This document shows positions 36,816-44,972 of a stretch of 64,000 bases of DNA, piece after piece. Below the pieces are notes generated by a model. It was not told the DNA's origin. It searched no databases and saw only the letters and a program-made list of their open reading frames with translations. Location of the stretch: contig NZ_CP088953.1 of NCBI RefSeq assembly GCF_021165935.1, positions 3,023,501-3,087,500 on the forward strand, in the 5' to 3' direction. This stretch comes from Microbulbifer elongatus (GTDB lineage Bacteria > Pseudomonadota > Gammaproteobacteria > Pseudomonadales > Cellvibrionaceae). The translations under genes were made by a program, and so were the position numbers. Each line of letters starts with the position of its first letter. Positions within the stretch are counted from its first letter, which is position 1.

Positions 36816-38240
36816 TCACGCCTTCCCGTTTCGACCGTCCCGCAGCATTTCGGAAATGCAGAAAGCCAGCTCAAGCACCTGGTCGGCGTTCAACCGCGGA
36901 TCACATTGAGTGCGATAGCAGCTGGCCAGATCCGCCTCAGAAATATCCCAGGCACCGCCGGTACACTCGGTCACATGCTGGCCGGTCATCTCCAGGTGGA
37001 TACCACCAGGATGCGTACCCTCGGCACGATGCACTGCAAAGAAATCGCGGATTTCCCGCAGGATATTGTCGAAATTACGCGTCTTGAAACCACTGGAGGC
37101 CTTCTCGGTATTGCCGTGCATCGGGTCGGTACTCCACACGACAGAGCGCCCCTCCTTCTCCACGGCCCGCACCAGCGCCGGAAGCTTGTCACCCAGCGTG
37201 TCCGCCCCCATGCGGGTGATCAGCGTCAGTCGTCCCGGTTCATTATTCGGGTTCAGGCGATCGATCAGCTGAATCAGCTCATCGGTGGCCATATTCGGTC
37301 CCACTTTCACCCCAATTGGATTCCAGACGCCGGACAGGAATTCCACGTGGGCCGCGTCCAGCTGGCGGGTGCGCTCACCGATCCACAGCATGTGTGCCGA
37401 GCAGTCGTACCATTTGCCGGTCAGGCTGTCGGTGCGTGTAAGTGCCTGCTCGTAATTGAGCAACAGCGCCTCGTGCGAGGTGTACAGGGTAGTCTCGCGA
37501 ATCGCCGGCGTATTTGCCGAGTTCACACCGCATACTGCCATAAACTCCAGAGCGTCCTGCAGGCGCTCTGCCAGTTGCAGGTAGCGATCGCGCTGGGGAT
37601 TGTTTTCCAGGTAGCTCAGATTCCAGGCGTGCACCTGGTGCAGATCCGCGAGGCCGCCCTGCGCGAAAGCGCGCAGCAAATTCAGCGTCGCAGCAGACTG
37701 GTTGTAGGCGGTCAGCATCCGCTGGGGATCCGGTACCCGCGCCTGCTCGGTGAAGTCGATACCATTGATGATATCGCCCCGATAGCTGGGTAACTCAATC
37801 CCACCAACCGTTTCAGTATCAGCGGAGCGCGGCTTGGCATACTGCCCCGCCATACGCGCGACTTTCACCACCGGCAGGTTGCCGGCAAAGGTCAGCACGA
37901 CCGCCATCTGCAGCAGCACTTTGAAAGTGTCACGAATACGATTGGCATTGAAATCCGCAAAAGACTCGGCGCAATCACCGCCCTGCAGCAAAAATGCCTT
38001 GCCTTCGGCGACGTCGGCCAACTGCCGGCGAAGCTCCCGGGCCTCTTCCGCAAACACCAGCGGCGGATACCCCGCCAACTGAGCCTCAACCGCCTGTACA
38101 TCGCGTTGTGACTGATATTTTGGCTGCTGGTGCGCGGTACGCTGGCGCCAGCTGGCAGGGTCCCAGGGTTTTGCCAGTGATTCGCTCTGGGACTTCGACT
38201 CCTGTGATTCGGACACGGTGGCTTCTACCTCAACTTCCAT
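36816..38240 (-). CDS. Class II 3-deoxy-7-phosphoheptulonate (DAHP) synthase
   Basis: The 474-residue enzyme is the plant-like type II DAHP synthase: [16 protein letters not shown] at the N-terminus, [11 protein letters not shown] near 103, [10 protein letters not shown], and the metal- and PEP-binding segments [16 protein letters not shown] and [16 protein letters not shown]. It condenses phosphoenolpyruvate and erythrose-4-phosphate, the first step of the shikimate pathway. Type II enzymes are sometimes tied to secondary metabolism, but no such cluster is present. It lies 39 bp downstream of the aromatic aminotransferase gene on the same strand. Confidence 0.95.
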   Translation of the reverse strand: MEVEVEATVSESQESKSQSESLAKPWDPASWRQRTAHQQPKYQSQRDVQAVEAQLAGYPPLVFAEEARELRRQLADVAEGKAFLLQGGDCAESFADFNANRIRDTFKVLLQMAVVLTFAGNLPVVKVARMAGQYAKPRSADTETVGGIELPSYRGDIINGIDFTEQARVPDPQRMLTAYNQSAATLNLLRAFAQGGLADLHQVHAWNLSYLENNPQRDRYLQLAERLQDALEFMAVCGVNSANTPAIRETTLYTSHEALLLNYEQALTRTDSLTGKWYDCSAHMLWIGERTRQLDAAHVEFLSGVWNPIGVKVGPNMATDELIQLIDRLNPNNEPGRLTLITRMGADTLGDKLPALVRAVEKEGRSVVWSTDPMHGNTEKASSGFKTRNFDNILREIRDFFAVHRAEGTHPGGIHLEMTGQHVTECTGGAWDISEADLASCYRTQCDPRLNADQVLELAFCISEMLRDGRNGKA

Positions 38241-38278
38241 TTTCGGCTAACTCTTAAATCGATGAATGTACCCTGTGA

Positions 38279-39475
38279 TCAGGACTCTAACACTTCAGCA
38301 ACGGACTCACAGAAATACGACATATTACTCTGGCTCAGACCCGCAATACTGATACGGCTGGAATCTACCATATAAATAGAATAATCCTGTTGCAGCTTCT
38401 GAACCTGTTCTGGAGTAATGCCGAGAAATGAGAACATGCCCTTCTGCTGCTGAATAAAGTGGAAGTCCCCCACCGCACCGGCTTTCTCCAGACTGTCCAC
38501 CAGTCCTGAGCGCAGGCTGTTGATACGCTCGCGCATTTCCGTCAGCTCCGCCTCCCAGTTTGCCCGCAGGCCGGCATCCGTCAGGATGGATTCAACGATG
38601 GCGCCGCCGTGGTTGGGCGGCATGGAATAGTTGCCCCGCACGACATTCAACATCTGGCTTTGGCCGCGGTCCGCGGCGTCTGCGTCACGGTAGATGGCCA
38701 TGGCCATCCCCACACGTTCGCGATACAGGCCAAAGTTTTTCGAGCAGGAGGCAGCGACCAGCATTTCCGGTACCGACTCCGCCATCAGCCGCAGCCCGTA
38801 AGCATCGGCATCCAGACTGTCGCCGAAACCCTGGTACGCCATATCGATAAACGGGGTAAACCCCTGTCTCTGGGCCATTTCTGCCAGAACCTGCCACTGT
38901 TCGCGGCTCAGGTCAGCACCACAAGGGTTGTGGCAGCAGGCGTGAAAAAGAACCAGCTCCCCCTCCCCGACGTTCTTCAGGGTTTCCACCATTTCATCGA
39001 ACTTGAGGCTGCTGGTGGCGCGATCGTAATACGGGTAGCTCTTGATCTGTAGGCCGGCATTTCCCAGCAGCGGAACGTGATTCGCCCAGGTGGGGTCGCT
39101 CACCCAGATGGTGGCGTGCTCTTTGGCTCGATTGGCGAACTCCGCCAGGACGCGCAGTGCGCCGCAGCCGCCGGGCGTCTGCGCGGAGCGCACACGGTTG
39201 CCAACCAGAGCCGGGTGCCCTGCACCGAGCACCAGTTCCTGCATGGCGCTATTGAAACCGGGCGTGCCCGCCGGGCCGACATAGGCTTTGGTCTCTTCAC
39301 TGCGCAGCAGGCGGGTTTCCGCTTCCTTCACCGCCTGTAATACCGGCGTGTGGCCCGCTTCATCTTTATAGACACCCACCCCCAGATCAATCTTGCGCGG
39401 GTTATCGTCGGCACGATAGGTGGCCAGCAGGCCGAGAATGGGGTCCGCAGGCAGGCTGCTCAGGTGGTCAAACAT
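38279..39475 (-). CDS. Aromatic/aspartate aminotransferase (class I PLP enzyme)
   Basis: The ATG at 39475, after AGGAGTG, gives 398 residues typical of TyrB/AspC-like aminotransferases. The substrate-site Trp is in SDPTWANH (W130), the loop HACCHNPCGAD is conserved, and the PLP Lys is K246 in ASCSKNFGL. The RVGMA segment carries the phosphate-binding Arg. These enzymes exchange amino groups between aromatic amino acids or aspartate and 2-oxoglutarate. With the MarR and maleylacetoacetate isomerase genes nearby, a tyrosine/phenylalanine catabolic role (PhhC-like) is plausible, though the downstream DAHP synthase points to biosynthesis. Confidence 0.92.
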   Translation of the reverse strand: MFDHLSSLPADPILGLLATYRADDNPRKIDLGVGVYKDEAGHTPVLQAVKEAETRLLRSEETKAYVGPAGTPGFNSAMQELVLGAGHPALVGNRVRSAQTPGGCGALRVLAEFANRAKEHATIWVSDPTWANHVPLLGNAGLQIKSYPYYDRATSSLKFDEMVETLKNVGEGELVLFHACCHNPCGADLSREQWQVLAEMAQRQGFTPFIDMAYQGFGDSLDADAYGLRLMAESVPEMLVAASCSKNFGLYRERVGMAMAIYRDADAADRGQSQMLNVVRGNYSMPPNHGGAIVESILTDAGLRANWEAELTEMRERINSLRSGLVDSLEKAGAVGDFHFIQQQKGMFSFLGITPEQVQKLQQDYSIYMVDSSRISIAGLSQSNMSYFCESVAEVLES

Positions 39476-39570
39476 GGTCACTCCTGAAATTTGCGGCCGG
39501 TGTACGCACAACCGTACACCGACAAGTGAAGTCGGTTAAATGAATTTAACAATGGCTGAAGAAAAACGGA

Positions 39571-40104
39571 TCAGTCGATCAGGCCGCGATTCGCCCAATC
39601 CTGCGCACGCGCCATCAGCTTTTCGATAATGCTGTCGAGCTGATTCCGCTCATCCGCAGAGAGCGACCCCATCAGGTCGTTCTCGTACTGCTGCGCCAGC
39701 GGTACGATCCGCTCGTACACGTCCCGCCCCAGTTCAGAAAGGTTCAGTACCTGACGGCGGCGATCCGCGAGGTCTTCACTGCGGGTGATATAGTCATTCT
39801 TGATCAGAATGGACACGGCCCGGCTGATCGCCACCTTGTCCATCGCGGTCTGCTCCACCAGATCGGCGGCGGAGAGATTGGGAAAGCGGCCGAGAATGGC
39901 CATTACCCGCCAGGCGGGAATGGTGAGATCAAAGCGCGCGCTATAGGCATCCGCAATGGCGTTACTCACCCGGTTCGACAGAACCGACAAACGATACGGC
40001 AGGAACTTCTCCAACCGCAGGTCGTCCGGACGCACAGCGTCGATGGGGTCACTGAATGCCCCGGTTTCGCTGTGAGTTTCACTATTGGTGGTGTCGTTTG
40101 TCAT
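39571..40104 (-). CDS. MarR-family transcriptional regulator
   Basis: The ATG at 40104 gives 177 residues with a winged-helix MarR domain (about 30-145). It contains LTIPAWRVMAILGRFPNLSAADLVEQ, the recognition helix region KVAISRAVSILIKNDYI and the wing SEDLADRRRQVLNLSELG. The regulator is divergent from maiA and upstream of the aromatic aminotransferase. MarR proteins of this type regulate homogentisate-pathway genes in other gammaproteobacteria. The open frame reaches back to a TTG at 40149, but the ATG is preferred. Confidence 0.92.
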   Translation of the reverse strand: MTNDTTNSETHSETGAFSDPIDAVRPDDLRLEKFLPYRLSVLSNRVSNAIADAYSARFDLTIPAWRVMAILGRFPNLSAADLVEQTAMDKVAISRAVSILIKNDYITRSEDLADRRRQVLNLSELGRDVYERIVPLAQQYENDLMGSLSADERNQLDSIIEKLMARAQDWANRGLID

Positions 40105-40433
40105 TGCGGTCTTTGTACCTGCTAGGAATCCGGTTGTACCAAATATCAAATGTAACTAAGATTGGTTTCAATTGTAACCACTGCCGCAGGAATTTTTCTG
40201 GCAGGGTGCTGCCGCTGACGGGGAGCGCCGCACGACTGGTGAATTTCCCACCAGCCTGATGCGCCTGTACAGCATCAAACGAAATTGGCCGCGCATTATA
40301 CGGCGTCTCACGCCATTTTTGTCAGCCTTGCTGTAAGTTTACGCAAACTGTTTGCTCGGGCAATGGGGCTTGCCATCTGCCATCCCCCTACCCTCAGACA
40401 GAAGACTTTCCCATCGTTGAGGATATTCAGAAT
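40105..40433. other. Divergent regulatory region between marR and maiA
   Basis: This 329-bp gap separates the divergent MarR and maleylacetoacetate isomerase genes. It is AT-richer near the MarR side and holds the near-perfect palindrome listed at 40164-40179. No gene is seen. Confidence 0.55.
40164..40179. promoter_or_regulatory. Putative MarR operator palindrome
   Basis: GGTTTCAATTGTAACC is a 16-bp palindrome centred on CAATTG with one mismatched pair (14 of 16 bases symmetric). It lies 60 bp upstream of the MarR start, and MarR dimers bind AT-centred palindromes of about this length. Function is inferred. Confidence 0.45.
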
Positions 40434-41081
40434 ATGGAGCTTCACGGATACTTCCGCTCTTCCGCCAGCTATCGGGTGCGCATTGCCCTGAACCTGAAAG
40501 GTCTCGAGTACCAATACCGCCCGGTAAATCTGCTGAAAGGCGAACAGAAGGAAGAGCCGCACAAGTCCCTGAACCCCCAGGGCCTGGTGCCCGCATTGAT
40601 TGACGACGGCCAGGTGCTCACCCAGTCCCTGGCCATCCTGGAATGGCTCGACGAACAGCATCCGCAACCCGCCCTGCTACCCGATGGCGCGCTGGCCCGC
40701 GCACGTGTTCGCGCCCTCGCCTACAACGTCGCCTGCGACATTCAGCCGGTTCAGAACCTGCGCGTGCTGAAATATCTGCAAGCGGAACTCGGTGCCTCGG
40801 ACGAACAGAAAGTAGCGTGGATACGACACTGGATCGGTCTGGGGTTTGATGCACTGGAGGCCCAGCTGGCCCCACAGCTCAACGCGCAGAGCACCGCGTT
40901 TGTGGGCGGCGAAACGCCCGGTCTGTTTGAGTGTTGCCTGGTGCCACAAATCTACAGCGCAGAGCGATTTGGTGTCGCGGTGAGCGATTACCCGACCATT
41001 GCGCGCATCGGCGCCGACTGCGCCGCGCTGCCGGCGTTCGAGAAGGCGCGCCCGGAAAACCAGCCCGACAGCACGCTCTGA
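40434..41081 (+). CDS. maiA: Maleylacetoacetate isomerase (zeta-class GST)
   Basis: The 215-residue protein has the zeta-GST signature SSASYRVRIALNLKGL (residues 9-24) with the catalytic Ser/Cys-region motif. It also has NPQGLVPALIDDGQVLTQSLAILEWLDE for glutathione binding and a helical C-terminal domain. It isomerises maleylacetoacetate to fumarylacetoacetate using glutathione in tyrosine degradation. hmgA and fahA, its usual partners, are not adjacent. It is divergent from the MarR gene and nearly abuts the convergent MscS gene (one base between). Confidence 0.93.
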   Translation: MELHGYFRSSASYRVRIALNLKGLEYQYRPVNLLKGEQKEEPHKSLNPQGLVPALIDDGQVLTQSLAILEWLDEQHPQPALLPDGALARARVRALAYNVACDIQPVQNLRVLKYLQAELGASDEQKVAWIRHWIGLGFDALEAQLAPQLNAQSTAFVGGETPGLFECCLVPQIYSAERFGVAVSDYPTIARIGADCAALPAFEKARPENQPDSTL

Positions 41082-41082
41082 T

Positions 41083-42075
41083 TCATCCCTGCGCCGATGT
41101 CGGCGCAGCAGGGCCATCCAGAGAGAGCGGTTCTTTGAACGTCAGGGTCCGATAGGGGAAGGGAATTTCCATACCTGCAGCGTCCAGCGCGCGTTTTACC
41201 GCGGCCACCACCTGGCCGCGAGACTTGCGCTCTTCCAACGGTGTGGAGCCCGCCCACCAGGTAATCTCGATATCAATACCGCTGTCGGCAAACGCGTGGG
41301 GGAAGACCTGGATAGGCTCATCGTCCCGCACCAGTTCGCAGCCCCTTACCGCCTCTTCGATCACCCCCACCGCAGCATCCAGATCCACGCCATAGGCCAC
41401 ACCTACCTTGATAGTGAATCGACGCTTGTTGCGGTCAGTAAGAATCTCGCAGGGATTTTTGAATAGAAACAGATTGGGAACGATCACCAGCTCCCCGGTC
41501 GTACGCCGGATGGCGGTGTTGCGCACCTCCACCGCCTCTACCCGGCCGGATACATTTTCACACTCAATCACGTCCCCGGCCTCGAACGGAAACCGCCACA
41601 GAATCAGGATGCCGGCGAAAAAGTTCTCGAAGATATCCTTGAATGCCAGCCCCACCGCCACCGACAACAGTCCCAGTCCCCCCAGTGCCTTCGCGGGGGT
41701 CAGCCCGGGAAACAGCACCATTGCGGTAAACAGCAGACCGATAACCCAGATAAAGATACGCACCAGGCGCACCAGCAGGTCTTGCAGCGATGGGCGTTGT
41801 GTGGTTTTTCTGGCAAAGCGGCGGGCGAATTTGCCGACCACGGTGGCAACCAACCAGGTCAGTAGCAGCATCACTACGCTGGCGGCAAAAAACGGGATAT
41901 GCGCAAGAAAACCCTGCCAGATATTCAGCAGAGACTCGGATACGGTATCGACCACTTCACTGAATGACGAGGGGGCGACTTTGGCGAGTTCCAGGGAATC
42001 CGCCAGCTCTTTGGCCTTATCCGGATCCACCGGTGGATTCTGAACCAGCACCCGGTCTATGAGCATTCGGAGCAT
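41083..42075 (-). CDS. MscS-family mechanosensitive ion channel
   Basis: The 330-residue protein has three membrane helices in its first 150 residues. The pore-lining helix reads TPAKALGGLGLLSVAVGLAF and KDIFENFFAGI follows it. A beta domain with GDVIECENVSGRVEAVEVRNTAIRR and a soluble C-terminus (GVAYGVDLDAAVGVI) complete the MscS fold. It should open under membrane tension and release solutes after hypo-osmotic shock. It lies 12 bp after the prolyl-4-hydroxylase-like gene and is probably on the same mRNA. Confidence 0.94.
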   Translation of the reverse strand: MLRMLIDRVLVQNPPVDPDKAKELADSLELAKVAPSSFSEVVDTVSESLLNIWQGFLAHIPFFAASVVMLLLTWLVATVVGKFARRFARKTTQRPSLQDLLVRLVRIFIWVIGLLFTAMVLFPGLTPAKALGGLGLLSVAVGLAFKDIFENFFAGILILWRFPFEAGDVIECENVSGRVEAVEVRNTAIRRTTGELVIVPNLFLFKNPCEILTDRNKRRFTIKVGVAYGVDLDAAVGVIEEAVRGCELVRDDEPIQVFPHAFADSGIDIEITWWAGSTPLEERKSRGQVVAAVKRALDAAGMEIPFPYRTLTFKEPLSLDGPAAPTSAQG

Positions 42076-42087
42076 GGCCAGGTCCCG

Positions 42088-43011
42088 TCAGGATGCGCCG
42101 GACGTGTAATCCTGCATACGCAGCCACTTGGTCGCAATCCACTTCTCCCCGGCAACAACCGGACTGCCGCCATGCAGTGTCTGGTAGTCCAACGCTCCCC
42201 CGTCGCTGGTGTAGGAAAAAAACAGCCCCGCACCCTTTTGCGGCAGTACATCCAGCCCCACACGGGGAAATACCGTAGCGCCACCAGATGTCACATCATT
42301 GAGGTACATGATGAGCGTGCCGATGCGCTGCCCGCCGGAGCACAGAACACCGTGGTTGCCGGGCTTTTCCGGATTGAAAAAGTCGTAATGTGGGCGATAT
42401 TCCGCGCCCACCTGATAGTTCAGGATCTGCAGCGGCTCACCGCGCGCCTCGGGTACCGCCAGAAGCCGTGCGATTCGCGCTTCGATTGCGGAGATCATGG
42501 GGGTTTCACCGCGACGGAAGTGGGTTCCCGAGCTGGTGCGGGTATCCCTCAGATCGAAAGATCCCCGGTCGGAATTCACCACCCGCGAGGGTTGCAGGTT
42601 GGGTTTCGACATCTCGACCAGTGCATCGCACTCGCTGTCTGACAGGAGATTGGCAAACAGGACGATGTTCGGCCTTTTCATGGCGAAGCGGACTTCTACC
42701 TGGCGGTCGCCCACATCTATCTGATTGCCGTCCGCGGCAAACTGGTGAAAACGTGCGTGCTTTTCGCTCCCCGGGGTGGTCACCCAGGGTGCGGAGGCCG
42801 GATGCTGCGCTTTGGCGGACCGGCCGGGCGCGCCGTCGGGTTCCCGGAGGCCCACCCCGTGATCAACAATGCATTGCTCTACGGCCTGGGAGATTCCCGG
42901 CTGGTAGCCGGCCTTCAGCAGCGCATCCACCATGACCGAGAGATGGTGCCCACTCTTTACCGCATTGCGGATCCACTGCTGTAGTTCTGGTTGAAGCTCT
43001 GCAAACTCCAT
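42088..43011 (-). CDS. 2OG-Fe(II) oxygenase, prolyl 4-hydroxylase-like
   Basis: The ATG at 43011 (AGGGA six bases upstream) gives 307 residues. The C-terminal double-stranded beta-helix (about 110-305) has the iron ligands H-x-D in YRPHYDFF and a distal His in TLHGGSPV, with a Lys/Trp pair (GEKWIATKWL) that positions 2-oxoglutarate. This is the P4H catalytic domain. The N-terminal region is a separate helical part (LQQWIRNAVKSGHHLSVMVDALLKAGY). Bacterial members hydroxylate proline in proteins or peptides, such as EF-Tu in Pseudomonas. The target here is unknown. The upstream in-frame ATG at 43032 is less well placed. Confidence 0.9.
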   Translation of the reverse strand: MEFAELQPELQQWIRNAVKSGHHLSVMVDALLKAGYQPGISQAVEQCIVDHGVGLREPDGAPGRSAKAQHPASAPWVTTPGSEKHARFHQFAADGNQIDVGDRQVEVRFAMKRPNIVLFANLLSDSECDALVEMSKPNLQPSRVVNSDRGSFDLRDTRTSSGTHFRRGETPMISAIEARIARLLAVPEARGEPLQILNYQVGAEYRPHYDFFNPEKPGNHGVLCSGGQRIGTLIMYLNDVTSGGATVFPRVGLDVLPQKGAGLFFSYTSDGGALDYQTLHGGSPVVAGEKWIATKWLRMQDYTSGAS

Positions 43012-43078
43012 TGGCGATCCCTGCCCATCCAAACGATCACATGAGTATAGCGCTCGGCCTCACAGATGGTTAGGCTTG

Positions 43079-43348
43079 CTAGGGAACCTCTGATCAAGTC
43101 CGTAATGCCTCAGCGTAACCTGAAGGTAGTAGCTGTTAGGCGCAGCACGCAGTGAATGGCCCGGTCCTTTACAAGGGCTGCAACGCAGCAGATGCTGCCT
43201 TCAGGTCGCGCCCGGAGGGGCTTTCAGAGCGGTTCACACTCTGCGTTGCGACTTCTCGAAAGGTCTAGACATTCCTGCGAAGCCACGCCTTGATTATGAA
43301 CCGCTCTGAAAGCCTGAGGCATCACGGACTTGATCAGAGGTTCCCTAG
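43079..43348. mobile_element. MITE-like palindromic element (270 bp)
   Basis: The ends are 35-bp inverted repeats with 34 matches (43079-43113 and 43314-43348), starting CTAGGGAACCTCTGATCAAG and both carrying CTAG at the outer edge, possibly a TA or CTAG target duplication. Inside, a second exact inverted repeat of 17 bp (43220-43236 and 43297-43313, GCTTTCAGAGCGGTTCA) abuts the right terminal repeat, and ACCTGAAGG/CCTTCAGGT arms occur on the left. No transposase is encoded; the frame on the minus strand is a by-product. It resembles a non-autonomous derivative of an IS, perhaps IS5-like, but the parent is not in the window. The gap from 43012 to 43379 otherwise holds only the flanks. Confidence 0.8.
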
Positions 43349-43379
43349 CTGAGTTTCGGAATTTCTCAAGGAGTACGCA

Positions 43380-43919
43380 TTGAATACCATGTTGGGCAGG
43401 AAAAGCCACCGGACACCGGGCCGCGCGCGCAGAATCACCCCCAGATTGCTCACACCGTGGGTTGTCCTGCTGCTGTTACCACTGATGCTGATTCAGGGGT
43501 GCGCGTCTCTGTCGCCGAACTTCGAGAAACCGGATGTTCAGGTCACCGCGGTGGAGCCATTGCCGAATAATCACAGTGGCGATCTGCGCTTTCGTATCCA
43601 CTTGCGGGTCTTCAACCCCAACGACAGTGCGCTTGCCCTATCCGGGCTGTATTACACCCTGAAGCTGGCGGGACACAAGGTGATCACCGGCACCTCCAAC
43701 AGTCTCCCGGTGATCCCGGCCTACGGACAGGAGGCCATTGTGGTGGACGCATCCGCCAACCTGATGGGGTCGATCATGGCGATGACAGAACTGGTGCGGT
43801 TGCAGGGAAACACGGTGCCCTATGAACTCGAAGCAAAGCTGGGACTGCAGAAGTCGATCCTGCCGGCGATACGGGTTTCGAAGCGCGGGGAGTTGCGCCT
43901 CAACCAGTATCAGAACTGA
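43380..43919 (+). CDS. LEA14-like (water stress/hypersensitive response domain) lipoprotein
   Basis: The 179-residue protein has an N-terminal membrane/lipoprotein signal with lipobox LIQGC (Cys41) and a LEA2-type beta-sandwich domain (about 50-165). HLRVFNPNDSALALSGLYYTLKLAGHKV is the family core, split here by description. LEA14 proteins are linked to desiccation and osmotic stress; the bacterial role is unclear. TTG at 43380 is chosen as start because AAGGAG sits six bases before it; ATG at 43389 is too distant. The MITE-like element ends 31 bp upstream and could affect its promoter. Confidence 0.85.
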   Translation: MNTMLGRKSHRTPGRARRITPRLLTPWVVLLLLPLMLIQGCASLSPNFEKPDVQVTAVEPLPNNHSGDLRFRIHLRVFNPNDSALALSGLYYTLKLAGHKVITGTSNSLPVIPAYGQEAIVVDASANLMGSIMAMTELVRLQGNTVPYELEAKLGLQKSILPAIRVSKRGELRLNQYQN

Positions 43920-43974
43920 GCGGCAGCAGAATGTGGGAGACCAGAAACGTCTCCCCGGAAGAGATGCCCGCCCA

Positions 43975-44412
43975 TCAGCGGCGGGCGGCCATTATACCGC
44001 CGGTCATCGCCACCAGGGACCCCAGGATCCCAAGGCCCACCAGGCTGTACAGGCTGATACTCTGTTCGGCCGCTGCCACCAGCACTTCCCGCAGTGGGAA
44101 TTGCCAGCAGACAATCGCCGAGGCCAGCACTACGGCTGCATACTGGTAACGTGTGGCACGGCGCTCAGCGCGTTTGGCCGGTACCGGTGGCAACTCGGCC
44201 ATCACCCGCTCACAGAAACCCTCATCGTCCAGATGCGGCTCACTGAATTGCAGCTGCTGGGACAACCAGGTGTCGAAGTCCGGCTCGCCGTCGCCCACGG
44301 GCCCGGCGGCGTGTACAACACCGTTTTTGACTACCATACCGTCCGATCCACCCCACACTTGCTGGGAATTGCCGTTTTGCGAATCTTTTGACTGTCTGTC
44401 GAAATCAGCCAC
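43975..44412 (-). CDS. Two-helix membrane protein coupled to ECF sigma gene, candidate anti-sigma
   Basis: The GTG start at 44412 (GGAGGTAGTCA upstream) overlaps the sigma factor stop by 8 bp. The 145-residue protein has a soluble N-terminal part with a helix DTWLSQQLQFSEPH...EGFCERVMAELPP and then two membrane segments (about 88-105 and 120-140). I recognise no family. Its position right after an ECF sigma gene and its membrane topology make an anti-sigma role likely, but the canonical zinc-binding anti-sigma motif (HxxxCxxC) is absent, and this is inference. Confidence 0.6.
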   Translation of the reverse strand: MADFDRQSKDSQNGNSQQVWGGSDGMVVKNGVVHAAGPVGDGEPDFDTWLSQQLQFSEPHLDDEGFCERVMAELPPVPAKRAERRATRYQYAAVVLASAIVCWQFPLREVLVAAAEQSISLYSLVGLGILGSLVAMTGGIMAARR

Positions 44413-44959
44413 TGACTACCTCCTCCCGCCAGGCCTGCAGCAGCGATTGCAGCTTTGACCGTGCGCGATTGACGTGGGATTTTACCGTGCCCAGCGGCAA
44501 CTTCATAATGCTTGCCGCCTCCTCGTGGGAAAAGCCGCGCTGCATACACAGGTGCACCGCCTGCCTCTGGGCGTCACTCAATTCCCCCATAGCCGAATTC
44601 AGATCCCTGGCCATCCCCAGCTGCTGCGCTTCTTCGACGCTTTCCTGGGCCTGAGCGCTATCCACCGCCTCCTGGTCCACCACCGGGGCATTTTTGCGCT
44701 TGTGACTCATGACCAGATTGTAGGCAATGCGGTACAGCCAGGTGCTGAACCGTGCATCCCCACGAAACGCAGGCAGCGCCTTGTAGGCCTTGATAAAAGC
44801 CTCCTGCGCCATATCGTCGGCCAGACCCTGGTCGCCATCACACAGCTGACGGAGCGAGAAACGCAGCTGTGACTGATAGCGACGAACCAGCTGGGCATAG
44901 GCCCGCTGGTCTCCGTCTTCTACGACGCGCCTGATCAGATCCCCATCATCGAGGTTCAT
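44405..44959 (-). CDS. ECF RNA polymerase sigma factor
   Basis: The 184-residue protein has sigma region 2 (AYAQLVRRYQSQLRFSLRQL and DDMAQEAFIKAYKALPAF, with the FSTWLYRIAYN end) and region 4 (LSDAQRQAVHLCMQRGFSHEEA and MKLPLGTVKSHVNRARSKL). It is an RpoE/SigW-like ECF member, distinct from the ChrR-linked one. It follows the DUF6249 gene by 13 bp and overlaps the next gene by 8 bp, so three genes form one transcript. The stimulus is unknown, but membrane partners on both sides point to envelope stress. Confidence 0.93.
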   Translation of the reverse strand: MNLDDGDLIRRVVEDGDQRAYAQLVRRYQSQLRFSLRQLCDGDQGLADDMAQEAFIKAYKALPAFRGDARFSTWLYRIAYNLVMSHKRKNAPVVDQEAVDSAQAQESVEEAQQLGMARDLNSAMGELSDAQRQAVHLCMQRGFSHEEAASIMKLPLGTVKSHVNRARSKLQSLLQAWREEVVSG

Positions 44960-44972
44960 CTATCGGTTGCCC

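Noticed and set aside
35982..37793. A 603-codon plus-strand open frame across the GST and DAHP synthase genes
   Set aside because: It is antisense to two well-supported genes, matches no family and has an unnatural composition rich in Gln, His and Arg; high GC creates such frames.
43224..43409. A 61-codon minus-strand frame inside the MITE-like element
   Set aside because: It is a by-product of the palindromic element; no transposase motif is present.
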